From NCBI GenBank assembly GCA_046263255.1, contig JBHELD010000050.1:1-39888 (forward strand): 39,888 nucleotides of DNA, given 5' to 3'. Numbering within the stretch: the stretch's first letter is position 1; every line of letters begins with the position of its first letter. The notes under the pieces were generated by a model. The model searched no databases. It was given only the letters and a program-made list of their open reading frames with translations, and was not told where the DNA came from. The stretch comes from JALZEG01 sp046263255 (GTDB lineage Bacteria > Actinomycetota > CADDZG01 > WHSQ01). Positions 16,456 through 24,667 of the stretch are shown here, piece by piece. The position numbers and the translations under genes are program-made.

Positions 16456-16653
16456 CTAGTTCGGGTGTCTTCGCCAAAGGAGACTGATCGCCCACGCGAG
16501 CGCGCCGAGCAGGATCACCGACCCGAGAACGTTTAGCGGTGTCGGGAGCGCGACACCGAAGGCGGCGAAGTAGCCCGCTCCGAACCCGTAGATGACAAAC
16601 CCGCCAAGTATCAGGATCGCGGTCGTTAGGGCGATGCTCAGGAGAGTCCTCAC
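16456..16653 (-). CDS. Small two-TM membrane protein
   Basis: A 65-residue protein from GTG 16653 with two hydrophobic helices (LLSIALTTAILILGGFVIYGF and LGSVILLGALAWAISLLW), Gly/Phe-rich in between and a basic RRHPN tail. It has no recognised family. Its start codon overlaps the stop of a 33-codon upstream frame (GTGA), suggesting coupling. Confidence 0.55.
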   Translation of the reverse strand: MRTLLSIALTTAILILGGFVIYGFGAGYFAAFGVALPTPLNVLGSVILLGALAWAISLLWRRHPN

Positions 16654-16751
16654 TTGGGCCTCTCGGCCGGCCGGGCCTCGCGGGCCTTTTTCTCCCTCAG
16701 GGCGGCCTTGTCGGCTTCCTTCTTCGGGACCTGGAAGATGCGCCGGGCCAC
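16650..16751 (-). CDS. Possible 33-residue charged peptide coupled to the two-TM protein
   Basis: The frame runs from GTG 16751 to a TGA that overlaps the next start (GTGA). It reads MARRIFQVPKKEADKAALRE followed by a Lys/Glu/Arg-rich end. An in-frame TGA lies 12 codons upstream, and the residues between (PFERFEDVARRIF) continue the pattern seen in small ubiquitous bacterial ORFs of the FxxFxxLxxxIxxVPKxE type. The real start may therefore have been lost or be non-canonical. Low certainty. Confidence 0.35.
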   Translation of the reverse strand: MARRIFQVPKKEADKAALREKKAREARPAERPK

Positions 16752-16919
16752 GTCCTCGAATCGCTCGAAGGGGGAGAGGGGTCAGTCGACTCAGAATTTG
16801 TCACCCGTCGATCCTAGAGCCCGGCTCGGGCTCTCGGACGGGACCATAGGCACGTGCTCGGCGACCGTCAACCGCCTCGTGGGCAGGAACGGTTCGGGCC
16901 CCGGCGAACCCTCCGCGGC

Positions 16920-17471
16920 ATGAAGAAGACGCTCGTGTCGCTGGCGCTCTGCGGGCTTCTCGCGGCGACCGCCGCTCCTGCCGCGGCCGCGAAGGGCGGC
17001 CTCAAGACCCTCGGCACCGACCCCTCCGGCGACGGCCACCCCGGCCTCGACGTCACGTACCTGAAGGTCGGCCGCAACGCCGACGCCCTCGAGATCCGGA
17101 TCGGCCTCGAGATGCTCCCGCAGCTCGGTGGGTACCCCGACCTGCCGGGGATCGAGTGGATCTTCGACGTCAAGGGCCGCACGTTCGTCGCCGAGGCCGT
17201 CAAGACCGTCGGCGGCGCCGACTTCTACCTCTTCGAGCTCGGCGACGACGGGAGCTTCCGCCAGCTGGCGAGCCCGACCGGGACCTACGAGGCGGGCGAC
17301 GGGTACACGAGCATCCTGGTCCCGCTGAAGGACATCGGCGCCCGCAAGGGGACCGTGATCAGGGGGACCGCCGGCCTGCCGAACGGCGACGTCGACGCTC
17401 ACGTCCACGTCGGGCCGCGGACCCACTACCCCGACGGGATGGAGACGGACAAGCCGTTCGTCGTGCCGTAA
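16920..17471 (+). CDS. Secreted protein of unknown function, 183 aa
   Basis: ATG 16920 gives a textbook signal peptide (MKKTLVSLALCGLLAATAAPAAAAKGG). The mature domain is beta-rich (LDVTYLKVGRNADALEIRIGLEMLP, WIFDVKGRTFVAEAVKT, YTSILVPLKDIGARKG), which resembles extracellular lipid- or metal-binding beta-sandwich domains of the DOMON/Ig type but is not a confident match. It is followed 49 bp downstream by the secreted CocE/NonD-type hydrolase in the same direction, so the two may be co-expressed. Function unknown. Confidence 0.8.
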   Translation: MKKTLVSLALCGLLAATAAPAAAAKGGLKTLGTDPSGDGHPGLDVTYLKVGRNADALEIRIGLEMLPQLGGYPDLPGIEWIFDVKGRTFVAEAVKTVGGADFYLFELGDDGSFRQLASPTGTYEAGDGYTSILVPLKDIGARKGTVIRGTAGLPNGDVDAHVHVGPRTHYPDGMETDKPFVVP

Positions 17472-17520
17472 AGCCCTCTCGCGAGAGGTTCCGCGGGGGC
17501 CGCGTCGAACCTCCTCCCAC

Positions 17521-19113
17521 ATGCGCCGCCTGAAGCTCCTCGCAACCGTCTTTTGCGCCGCGCTCGTGGCGCCGGCCGCGGTGGCCGCGGCTCCGGTGGC
17601 TGCGCAGCCGACCCGCAACTACCCCGAGTTCACCTACGAGCGGGTGCGCGTCCCGATGCGGGACGGCGTCGAGCTGTCGGCGGACGTCTACCGGCCCGTG
17701 ACGCCGAAGGGCGTGCGCGTCCCGGTGATCCTTCAGCTCACGCCGTACCACGTGCTCTACAAGGCGCTCGACAGCAACGAGACGAACCTGCCCTCGGGTG
17801 ACGCCGAGCTCTTCGTCCCGAAGGGATACGCCTACGTCGTCGCCGACGTCCGCGGGACCTACAACTCGGGGGGCTGCTGGGACTACGGCGGCATCAACGA
17901 GCGCCGGGACGGCTACGACATCGTCGAGTGGCTCGGGACGCGGCCCTGGTCGAACGGGAGGGTCGCGATGACGGGGGCCTCGTACGACGGGACGACCGCG
18001 AACGCCGCGGCGGTCGAGCGGCCCCCGCACCTCGCGACGATCGTTCCGGTCTCGGCGATCAGCCGCTGGTGGGGCTACGCGTACCAGCAGGGAGCCCGCT
18101 CGACGTACTCCGGCGAGTCGCTGGACATCGACCCGCCGTCGGACACCCCGACCGACTTCATGTTCGCCTACGGCTTCGTCCCGCCGCCCGACCCCGGCGC
18201 GCTCGGGCACGCGGAGCAGATCGCGATGCGGTGGAACCTCTGCGACCGGGTCGAGAAGGCGCTGAAGGGCTACGACACGCATCCCGACTACGACGATTTC
18301 TGGATCGAGCGCGACTACCTGCGCCTGGCGCACAAGGTCGAGGTGCCGGTTCTCGTGTCGCACGGGCAGCTCGACTTCAACGTGAAGACGTGGGAGGGCA
18401 CCGCCTGGTTCGACGCGCTGAGGACCGAGAAGGCGATGGTTCTGGGACAGTGGGCGCACGCGTCGCCGCGCGGCCGCTACATGGAGTGGGACATGCTCCT
18501 GCTGCGCTGGTTCGAGCGGTGGCTCTACGGCGTGCGCAACGGCGTCGAGCACGAGCCCGCCGTCCACGTGCAGACGAACGACGGCGTGTGGCACCTGCAG
18601 GACTCGTGGCGGCCCGCCTCGGTCGCGCGGCTCCCGTTGTCGGGCGGCGAGTTCACCTACCGCGACGACGGCACGCTGACGGAATCGGAGATGCTGCGGG
18701 GCGTGGGGGCCGGGCGGCGTCACGTGCGGGTCGAGGTGCCTCGTTCGTCGGGCGTGCGGCTCGCCGGGCGGCCGGTGCTCCACCTCGAGGCGTCGAGCGA
18801 CCAGCCGAGCACGCACTTCGTCGCGATCCTGCTGAACGTGGCGGATTCGGGTGGCGCGCCCCGGGTGATCTCGCGGGCGTTTTTGAACGCGCGGTACCGG
18901 GAGACGCTGGCGGAGGGGAAGGACCTCACCCCCGGCAAGCGGTACGGCTTCGACCTCGAGTTCATCGACAAGGATTACCTCGTGGCGGACGACCACCACC
19001 TGGAGCTGATCGTCGCGTCGTCGAGCGACACCTGGGTCGCCCCCGACGAACGCCGCGCGACGAACACGCTGTTCCTGGACGGGTCGTATTTGAAGCTCCC
19101 GCTGAGCCGCTAG
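17521..19113 (+). CDS. Secreted CocE/NonD-family serine hydrolase (X-Pro dipeptidyl-peptidase S15-like)
   Basis: A 530-residue secreted alpha/beta-hydrolase. A signal peptide (MRRLKLLATVFCAALVAPAAVAAAPVAAQ) precedes the catalytic domain, which starts YERVRVPMRDGVELSADVYRP. The nucleophile elbow is TGASYDG (Ser about 152), the acid is probably the Asp in HGQLDFNV, and the His is in GQWAHAS. The C-terminal third is the jelly-roll domain of the family (HVRVEVPRSSGVRLAGRPVL.. HHLELIVASSSDTWV). Members cleave acyl esters, X-Pro peptides or beta-lactam side chains, and the substrate cannot be read. It is followed by a hairpin element and the AbiEi/DUF559 gene. Confidence 0.93.
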   Translation: MRRLKLLATVFCAALVAPAAVAAAPVAAQPTRNYPEFTYERVRVPMRDGVELSADVYRPVTPKGVRVPVILQLTPYHVLYKALDSNETNLPSGDAELFVPKGYAYVVADVRGTYNSGGCWDYGGINERRDGYDIVEWLGTRPWSNGRVAMTGASYDGTTANAAAVERPPHLATIVPVSAISRWWGYAYQQGARSTYSGESLDIDPPSDTPTDFMFAYGFVPPPDPGALGHAEQIAMRWNLCDRVEKALKGYDTHPDYDDFWIERDYLRLAHKVEVPVLVSHGQLDFNVKTWEGTAWFDALRTEKAMVLGQWAHASPRGRYMEWDMLLLRWFERWLYGVRNGVEHEPAVHVQTNDGVWHLQDSWRPASVARLPLSGGEFTYRDDGTLTESEMLRGVGAGRRHVRVEVPRSSGVRLAGRPVLHLEASSDQPSTHFVAILLNVADSGGAPRVISRAFLNARYRETLAEGKDLTPGKRYGFDLEFIDKDYLVADDHHLELIVASSSDTWVAPDERRATNTLFLDGSYLKLPLSR

Positions 19114-19144
19114 GGCCGGGGGGCTCCGCCTCCGGGGCTCCGAG

Positions 19145-19183
19145 CTCGTCGTCTTCTCCCGGGAGGCGGGAGAAACCGACGAG
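19145..19183. repeat. Hairpin element copy 1 (left of the AbiEi/DUF559 gene)
   Basis: Imperfect palindrome: outer arms CTCGTCG / CGACGAG around a core TTCTCCCG-GGAGG-CGGGAGAA (19154-19174). It lies 32 bp after the hydrolase stop. A close relative lies at the other side of the next gene in the same orientation. It could act as a terminator, but there is no T-tract. Confidence 0.6.
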
Positions 19184-19249
19184 TTCGACTTCGGTGGGCG
19201 TGTGCTCGGTGCCACACCGCGAAGATCCGGGCCGTGGTCGGGTCGCCAT

Positions 19250-20209
19250 ATGCGATCTGCCGGCAGAACGAAGGCACTTGACGTGAACCGGGTCGCGGAG
19301 CGACAGCACGGCGTGGTGGCGCGGGCGCAGGTCCTTGAACGCGGATACTCCGACTCCGCCATCTCGCGTTACGTCGGCGCACGCCTCTGGGTACGCGTCC
19401 ACAGGGGCGTCTATCGGGTCGAACCCGCCGCCGAGACTTTCGAGTCGCGCATCATGGCTCTGGTTCTTCGCGCCCCCGGGCGAACCTGGGCGTCACGCAG
19501 GTCGGCGGCGCGGTTGTGGGGCTTCGGATCCGACCTTCCCGAAGTGGTGGAGGTCTCGACCACGGCGAACGTTCGAGCGCCGGGACGCGGTCTCCACCCC
19601 GTGAGCCAGATGCCGCCCGGGGACCGGAGGACAATCAGGAGGATCCCGCTGACGAGCGTCGAGCGGACCCTGGTCGACCTGGCAGCGGTAGTCCCCCGCC
19701 CGCGGCTCGAATCCCTCGTGGTCGCCGCATTGCGGCTGGGTCTTACCTCTGTGGCGGCCCTTCAGGACCGGCTCGGCCGGCCGGAGCACGCCGGCAGGGT
19801 TGGACCTCCACGGCTACGGAAGCTGCTCGAAGGATGGTCCGACCTGACGGCGGCCGAGAGCGTCCTGGAGACGCGGCTCAGGAGGCTCGTCCGGAGGCAC
19901 GCCCTCCCCCGGGGCGTTCCGCAGCTCGCCGTCTTCGACGAAGATCGACTCGTCGCTCGCCTCGACCTCGCCTACCCGGACGAGATGGTCGCCGTCGAGG
20001 CGGACGGTTACCGATGGCATGGCGACCCCGCCAGATGGCAGGCCGACCTGACGCGGCGCAACCGCCTGACGCGGCTCGGCTGGCACGTCCTCCACTTCAC
20101 GTGGAACGACCTCAAGTCCGACGAGCCGCGCGTCGCGGCGGAGATCCGGGCCGCCCTCGCCCTGGGATCGTCGAAATCTCCCGCCAGGCGGGAGAAAACG
20201 ACGAGTTGA
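19250..20209 (+). CDS. AbiEi-type N-terminal domain / DUF559 (Vsr-like nuclease fold) protein
   Basis: A 319-residue protein; ATG 19250 was chosen, and GTG 19283 also gives a sensible start. The N-terminus (VAERQHGVVARAQVLERGYSDSAISRYV..LWVRVHRGVYRV) is the winged-helix domain of type IV AbiEi antitoxins. The C-terminus (LDLAYPDEMVAVEADGYRWHGD..DLTRRNRLTRLGWHVLHFTWNDL) is DUF559, related to Vsr/very-short-patch endonucleases, with D-x-AYP, E-x-DGYRWHG and a final HFTWxD. No AbiEii nucleotidyltransferase toxin is adjacent. The family is very common in actinobacteria. The last codons (SPARREKTTS) read into the hairpin element, so the C-terminus itself overlaps the repeat. Confidence 0.9.
   Translation: MRSAGRTKALDVNRVAERQHGVVARAQVLERGYSDSAISRYVGARLWVRVHRGVYRVEPAAETFESRIMALVLRAPGRTWASRRSAARLWGFGSDLPEVVEVSTTANVRAPGRGLHPVSQMPPGDRRTIRRIPLTSVERTLVDLAAVVPRPRLESLVVAALRLGLTSVAALQDRLGRPEHAGRVGPPRLRKLLEGWSDLTAAESVLETRLRRLVRRHALPRGVPQLAVFDEDRLVARLDLAYPDEMVAVEADGYRWHGDPARWQADLTRRNRLTRLGWHVLHFTWNDLKSDEPRVAAEIRAALALGSSKSPARREKTTS
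20168..20205. repeat. Hairpin element copy 2 (right of the AbiEi/DUF559 gene)
   Basis: Core TCTCCCG-CCAGG-CGGGAGA (20177-20195) with outer arms TCGTCG / CGACGA, same orientation as copy 1. It overlaps the last codons of the AbiEi/DUF559 gene and lies next to the convergent LVIVD gene. Confidence 0.6.
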
Positions 20210-20212
20210 GGG

Positions 20213-21655
20213 CTATCTGAAGAGGCGGGCTGCGTCGCCCTGGTTCGAGTTGCCCTCCAGGAACTTCACGCTCGACACCTCGGACTCGTGCGGACCCTCG
20301 TAGCGCACGATGTACAGCCCGTTGCGGACGTCCGAGAAGTAGATGAGCCCGTCCTTGATGATCGGATAGCTCCACGCCACGACTTTGTCCCGGCCCGACG
20401 AGAGCGCCGGGTCCTCCTGCAGGACGACGGGGAGCGGCTCCGGCTTGAACTCCGCAGCCTGCGCCGGCGCCCCCGGGTTCGAGATGTCGACCGCCTGCAG
20501 GCCCCCGGAGTGCCACGTCAGAATCGCGAGGTTCTGCGTGAGCGTCGGGTTGTGCGCGGCCCAGCTCGACAGCGTATGGCGGACCGGATCGTTGTCGGTC
20601 TCCGACTCGCAGAACTCCTCGGTGTTCTGCGGAAGCTTGTACTCGGCGACCACCTTCGGCTTCTTCGGGTTCCGCACGTCGACCACGCGCGACCAGCCCC
20701 ACGGGCAGCCGTGGCCGGCGAGCAGCACCGGGATCTCGCCGTAGACCTCGTCGGTCGTCCACACGTACTTGCGGCCCGGGAACGGGACGGCGCTGTGCAC
20801 GCCGGGGTCGCCCCAGCTCACGCGGTTCTCGAGCGGGGTGATCAGCCTCGCCGTGGGCTTGCTCGCGCCCTTCACGTAGTCGGACGTGTCGATCATGAAG
20901 AAGCCGCCGCCGAGGAACGATAGGTAGCCGGTCTTGCCGTCGGGGCTCACCGCGAGCGAGTGGAGACGGTTGTCGGTGTCGGGGCTCGGGATCGGCGTCG
21001 TCCACGTCCCGAGCTCCTCGAACTTTCCGTCGGCGTACCCCGAGACGTCGGTCACCAGCAGCGACGTGTTCCCGCCCGGCGTCGACTGGAACAGCAGCGC
21101 GCGGTCGGGGTTCTTCGGGTCCTGCCACAGGTAGAACTCGTGCGGGTTGACGCTCGGCTCGTACTCGGCGACGAGCTCGGGCGCCGCCGCCTTGTCGCCG
21201 GAGATGTCGTAGAAGCGGTAGTTGTCGTCGCCGAGGAGCTGCGTGGGCGAGCACGCGTGGATGATGAAGCTGCAGTTGCTCGCGAGGTTCAGGACCACGA
21301 GCACGTCCTTGCTCGCCCAGATCCGCATCTCGCGTGAGGTCTCGCCGACGTTGCCCTCGCTCGGCGGGCCGATCTGGCCGATCTCCTCGGGGTTCTCCGG
21401 GTCGGAGACGTCGACGATCGCCACCCCGGAGCGAGGGTGGAGGCCGTCGGTGCGGCTCCCGACGTACGCGTAGTCCCCGCGGACGGCGATCGCCGCGTTC
21501 ATCCCCCGGTTGAGGAGGGGCTCGTGACCGACGAGCTCGAACGACCCCTTCGGGTCCTTCGCGACCACCACGTTCGGACCCTTCTGCGCGGCCGAGGCCA
21601 CGGCCGGTACGGCGACCAGCACGACGGCCAGCACGAGGTTGAGAGCGCGACGCAC
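20213..21655 (-). CDS. Secreted LVIVD-repeat beta-propeller protein, copy 1
   Basis: A 480-residue protein with a signal peptide (MRRALNLVLAVVLVAVPAVASAAQ). Repeats typical of LVIVD proteins follow: YAYVGSR..SGVAIVDVSDPENPEEIGQI, YDISGDK, LAVSPDGKTGYLS, RVVDVRNPKKPKVVAEYKL, GLQAVDISNPGAPAQAAEF, and a final GLYIVRYEGP. Members form extracellular beta-propellers, and their function is mostly unknown. GTG 21655 was chosen because the signal peptide starts there. A second paralogue with a different repeat arrangement lies at 29969-31342. The pair shares the DPENPEE motif. It faces the AbiEi/DUF559 gene convergently, 3 bp apart. Confidence 0.9.
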   Translation of the reverse strand: MRRALNLVLAVVLVAVPAVASAAQKGPNVVVAKDPKGSFELVGHEPLLNRGMNAAIAVRGDYAYVGSRTDGLHPRSGVAIVDVSDPENPEEIGQIGPPSEGNVGETSREMRIWASKDVLVVLNLASNCSFIIHACSPTQLLGDDNYRFYDISGDKAAAPELVAEYEPSVNPHEFYLWQDPKNPDRALLFQSTPGGNTSLLVTDVSGYADGKFEELGTWTTPIPSPDTDNRLHSLAVSPDGKTGYLSFLGGGFFMIDTSDYVKGASKPTARLITPLENRVSWGDPGVHSAVPFPGRKYVWTTDEVYGEIPVLLAGHGCPWGWSRVVDVRNPKKPKVVAEYKLPQNTEEFCESETDNDPVRHTLSSWAAHNPTLTQNLAILTWHSGGLQAVDISNPGAPAQAAEFKPEPLPVVLQEDPALSSGRDKVVAWSYPIIKDGLIYFSDVRNGLYIVRYEGPHESEVSSVKFLEGNSNQGDAARLFR

Positions 21656-21738
21656 GTGAACCAGACTCCTTAGGTCGATCTCATTCGCCTATTCCGCTGC
21701 TCCAAGGTTCGACGGCCGGGGGTGGCTTCCCTCCGCCT

Positions 21739-22050
21739 CTAAGGCCAGCGGCGGGGGCCCGGTCTCTTCGGGACGAGACGGCTCAGCGCCGGGCGCGCCA
21801 GGGCGACCAGGTGGTCGACGGCGCCGACCAGCCACGTCAGCGGGCGCGGGCGGCAGAGCCGGCCGATCCAGCGCGTCGGCTTCAGCAGCTCCATCAGCCG
21901 GACCGCCGCCTCGCCCTTCACCAGCCGCGTCCCGTCGCACTCGATCAGCTGCCAGGAGTGCCTGACCTGCTCCTCGGTGAGGAAGACGACGAAGCGGGCG
22001 GCTTCGGGATCGTCGAAGGCAAGGATCGCGAGGCACCCGTCCCCGTCCAT
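21739..22050 (-). CDS. DCC-family-like protein (DUF393-related), short
   Basis: A 103-residue protein. The C-terminal half (KGEAAVRLMELLKPTRWIGRLCRPRPLTWLVGAVDHLVALARPALSRLVP) matches the pattern of DCC/DUF393 thiol-disulfide oxidoreductase-like proteins. The N-terminal DGDGCLAIL resembles their YDGDCGFC start, but the second Cys is missing, which would abolish a CxxC redox centre. A fusion of a degenerate N-terminus or a non-redox variant is possible. ATG 22050 was used. It runs divergently from the peptidase-like gene. Confidence 0.55.
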   Translation of the reverse strand: MDGDGCLAILAFDDPEAARFVVFLTEEQVRHSWQLIECDGTRLVKGEAAVRLMELLKPTRWIGRLCRPRPLTWLVGAVDHLVALARPALSRLVPKRPGPRRWP

Positions 22051-22265
22051 CCTGGAGACGACACGCGCCCCCCAGCAGCAGAACGGTCAGCCGTCTTCGT
22101 ACAAAAGGAGCGGACGGGGGAGCTCCCCTCGTCGGGTCACCGCACCGCTGGCCCCGCTCAACGCGTCGATCGACAACTTTCCCTCCTCCGTCGAGGCATT
22201 CGCCATACCCCTCAGGCGGGCCCGTCATTCGGCCGATGAGGGAAAGGGTCGAAAGGGAGCCGTCC

Positions 22266-23576
22266 ATGTACCGCATCGTCATCTGCTCGCTCGTCTCCGC
22301 CGTCACGGTTCTCGCGGCGCCCCTGCCCGCGCTCGCCGCGCCGGACGCTCCGGCTTTCGGGCCGGTGATAGACGCGCCGGCGTCGTACGAGGGGCAGTCG
22401 AAGTGCTCGCCCGACGCGAAGCCCGGCGTCCTCGCGTTCCAGCGCATGGTCCTCGACGAGTATCCGGGGACGGGCGCCGGGGGGATCGGCCGGGATTGCT
22501 CCTACGGCGGTCAGAGCGAGCACAAGGAGGGGCGCGCGTGGGACTGGGGCGTGAGCGCCGCGGATCCGGCCCATCGCGAGGCCGTCGCCGACCTCATGAA
22601 GTGGCTTTCGGCGACGGACCGTTACGGGAACGAGGACGCGCTGGCGCGCCGCCTCGGCGTCATGTACGTGATCTGGAACAAGCGGATCTGGTTCCCGTTC
22701 GGCGGGTGGCGCACGTACTGCACGATGCGCAAGGGCGTCTGCGCCGGCGACGACGGAGGGGCGCGGTCGCCGCACACCGACCACGTCCACTTCAGCTTCA
22801 CGTGGGCCGGCGCGCTGAAGCAGACGACGTTCTGGCACCGCCGCCAGTCGCTGATCGCGACGGTCGCCGGGAACCCCGCGGGAGCGGGCTACTGGCTCGC
22901 CGGCCGCACCGGCGCGGTGTTCGGGTTCGGCGCCGACGGCTACGGCTCCTTCGAGCGCTCGCAGCAGCCGGTCGAGGCCCTCGAGCCGACGCCCTCGGGC
23001 TACGGATACTGGCTCGTCTCGCGTGGGGGACGCGTGCGGGCGTTCGGAGACGCGCGCTACCGGGGGAGCCGCACCGACGGCAGCGCTCCGGTCGTCGACA
23101 TGGCCGCGCTGCCCGACGGGCGCGGCTACTGGCTCGTGTCGCGCGGGGGCCGCGTGTACTCGTTCGGCGCGGCCGAGGGTCACGGGGGCCTGGCGGGGTC
23201 GGAGCTCGCCGGCGAGGTCGTCGCGATCGAGCCGACGCCCAGCGGCGCCGGCTACTGGGTCTTCTCCTCGAACGGCGGCGTGGTCGCGTTCGGCGACGCG
23301 CGGGACCTCGGCGGCGCGGCGAACGACGGGCTGGCGGGCGAGGTCGTGGACGCCGAGGCGGTCGGCGACGAGGGGTACTGGCTCGTGACGAGCGCGGGCC
23401 GCGTGCTCGCGTACGGCGCGGCCCCCGATCTGGGCGGGGCGGCGAACTCGCGGGTCGCGGGTGCGGTCGTCGGCATGGCCGCGGCCCCCGGGGGCGCGGG
23501 GTACTGGCTCGCGACGGACCGGGGGCAGATCCTGAGCTTCGGAGCGGTCAGGAGCCTCGGCTCGCTGGTCCGCTAG
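22266..23576 (+). CDS. Secreted ARB_07466-like peptidase domain with six GYWL repeats
   Basis: A 436-residue exported protein starting at ATG 22266 after a GGGAG ribosome site and a signal peptide (MYRIVICSLVSAVTVLAAPLPALAAPD). The N-terminal domain has SEHKEGRAWDWGVS and PHTDHVHFSF, the His/Asp metal-ligand pattern of ARB_07466-type, M15-like extracellular domains, with paired Cys (DCSYGG, YCTMRKGVC). The second half holds six units of about 45-50 residues of the GYWL..GGRVxxFGDA type, a secreted propeller-like repeat found in many actinobacterial surface proteins. Probable wall or extracellular-matrix protein. Confidence 0.85.
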   Translation: MYRIVICSLVSAVTVLAAPLPALAAPDAPAFGPVIDAPASYEGQSKCSPDAKPGVLAFQRMVLDEYPGTGAGGIGRDCSYGGQSEHKEGRAWDWGVSAADPAHREAVADLMKWLSATDRYGNEDALARRLGVMYVIWNKRIWFPFGGWRTYCTMRKGVCAGDDGGARSPHTDHVHFSFTWAGALKQTTFWHRRQSLIATVAGNPAGAGYWLAGRTGAVFGFGADGYGSFERSQQPVEALEPTPSGYGYWLVSRGGRVRAFGDARYRGSRTDGSAPVVDMAALPDGRGYWLVSRGGRVYSFGAAEGHGGLAGSELAGEVVAIEPTPSGAGYWVFSSNGGVVAFGDARDLGGAANDGLAGEVVDAEAVGDEGYWLVTSAGRVLAYGAAPDLGGAANSRVAGAVVGMAAAPGGAGYWLATDRGQILSFGAVRSLGSLVR

Positions 23577-23582
23577 ACGCTC

Positions 23583-23609
23583 CCGAATCAGGGTTCGCAG
23601 CTGATTCGG
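23583..23609. terminator. Hairpin after the GYWL-repeat gene
   Basis: Perfect 9-bp stem CCGAATCAG / CTGATTCGG around a 9-nt loop, 6 bp after the stop codon. There is no T-run, so termination would be intrinsic but weak or need Rho. The same hairpin lies downstream of the minus-strand tRNA-Ala. Confidence 0.55.
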
Positions 23610-23680
23610 ACTCGAGGACCCCGGAGTCGAAGCAACAGACATCGAGCCCCGGCTTCCGACCTCGTCAGAAGCGGTGCCTG

Positions 23681-23753
23681 TGGAGCGGAGCGGGCTCGAA
23701 CCGCCGACCCCCTGCTTGCAAAGCAGGTGCTCTACCAACTGAGCTACCGCCCC
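23681..23753 (-). tRNA. tRNA-Ala(TGC)
   Basis: 73 nt, minus strand. The acceptor stem is GGGGCGG / CCGCTCC (one G-U pair). The D stem carries GCTC..GAGC, the anticodon stem-loop CCTGCTTTGCAAGCAGG has TGC in the loop, and the T arm contains GGTTCGAGCC. The discriminator is A73. The 3' CCA is not encoded. It is intact and free of insertions, and no second half-copy of it was found. Confidence 0.97.
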
Positions 23754-23956
23754 TGGAGATCCCACTCTAGCTGGGAACAATCCGCAGCGAACAGCAGGCA
23801 CTCGCCGATGGTGGCCTATCCGCGCACGACCTACCGGCGACAGGCAACGGCACACCCTGGTCGCGTCGCACGACGGAACCGGCCTACGAGCGTGCGACCT
23901 GGAAGGACGGTGCTGCTGCGAAGCCCGGTCGCGGTGGGCCTCGGTCAGGCTCGGGC

Positions 23957-24577
23957 GTGTGGCACCCTACGCAGGTGGCCCCGCCGGATCCCAAGGAAGT
24001 CCTCCACCGCTATCTGCAGGTCGCTCGGGAAGTCCTCCTGTGGAAGCTCGACGGACTCTCCGAGTACGACGTCCGCAGGCCGATGACACGAACGGGGACG
24101 AACCTGTTGGGGGTCGTCAAGCACGTCGCGAGCGTCGAGGCCGGCTATCTCGGAGCGACCTTCGGACGTCCGTTCGAGGAGCCGATGCCGTGGTACGCCG
24201 ACGGCGCGGAGCCGAACGCCGACATGTGGGCGACTGCGGACGAACCGCGCGATCAGATCGTCGGGCTCTACCGGCGCGTGTGGGCGCACTCCGACGAGAC
24301 GATCTCGGCACTGTCTCTGGACGCGATCGGCCGCGTGCCGTGGTGGCCGGAGGAACGCGCCGAAGTGAGCCTTCACCAGATCCTGATCCACATGATCGCC
24401 GAGGCCCACCGCCACGCGGGGCACGCCGACATCGTTCGAGAGCTCATCGACGGCGGGATCGGGTATCGCGAGGACGTCGACAACATGGCGCCGGGCGACG
24501 ACGCCTGGTGGGAGAGCTACCGCGACAGACTGGAGGCCGTGGCGCGAGACGCCGGCTCTGCGCGCTCGAGCGACTGA
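23957..24577 (+). CDS. DinB/YfiT-family protein
   Basis: A 206-residue four-helix-bundle protein with metal-ligand His in GVVKHVASVEAGYLG and HMIAEAHRHAGHADIVRELIDG. Between them, FEEPMPWYADGAEPNADMWATADE, then WAHSDETI and VPWWPEERAEVSLHQIL, match the DinB-like DUF664 family. Members are putative metal-dependent thiol transferases or damage-inducible proteins; here the substrate is unknown. GTG 23957 was used; GTG 23975 is a second option. A monocistronic unit. Confidence 0.9.
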   Translation: MWHPTQVAPPDPKEVLHRYLQVAREVLLWKLDGLSEYDVRRPMTRTGTNLLGVVKHVASVEAGYLGATFGRPFEEPMPWYADGAEPNADMWATADEPRDQIVGLYRRVWAHSDETISALSLDAIGRVPWWPEERAEVSLHQILIHMIAEAHRHAGHADIVRELIDGGIGYREDVDNMAPGDDAWWESYRDRLEAVARDAGSARSSD

Positions 24578-24667
24578 GCTACCGTCCCGCGGAATCGCGA
24601 CCCTCGGCCGCCGCTCCGCGGGCACCGGACGGAAGGAGGCGCCCCCCGGCTGCCGAACCACCTGGAT

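Noticed and set aside
19250..20209. A complete AbiE toxin-antitoxin pair
   Set aside because: Only the AbiEi-like domain is present; no AbiEii nucleotidyltransferase lies on either side, and the C-terminus is DUF559.
23681..23753. tRNA-Ala as a second integration site
   Set aside because: No partial duplicate of its 3' end was found in the window and the flanks look chromosomal.
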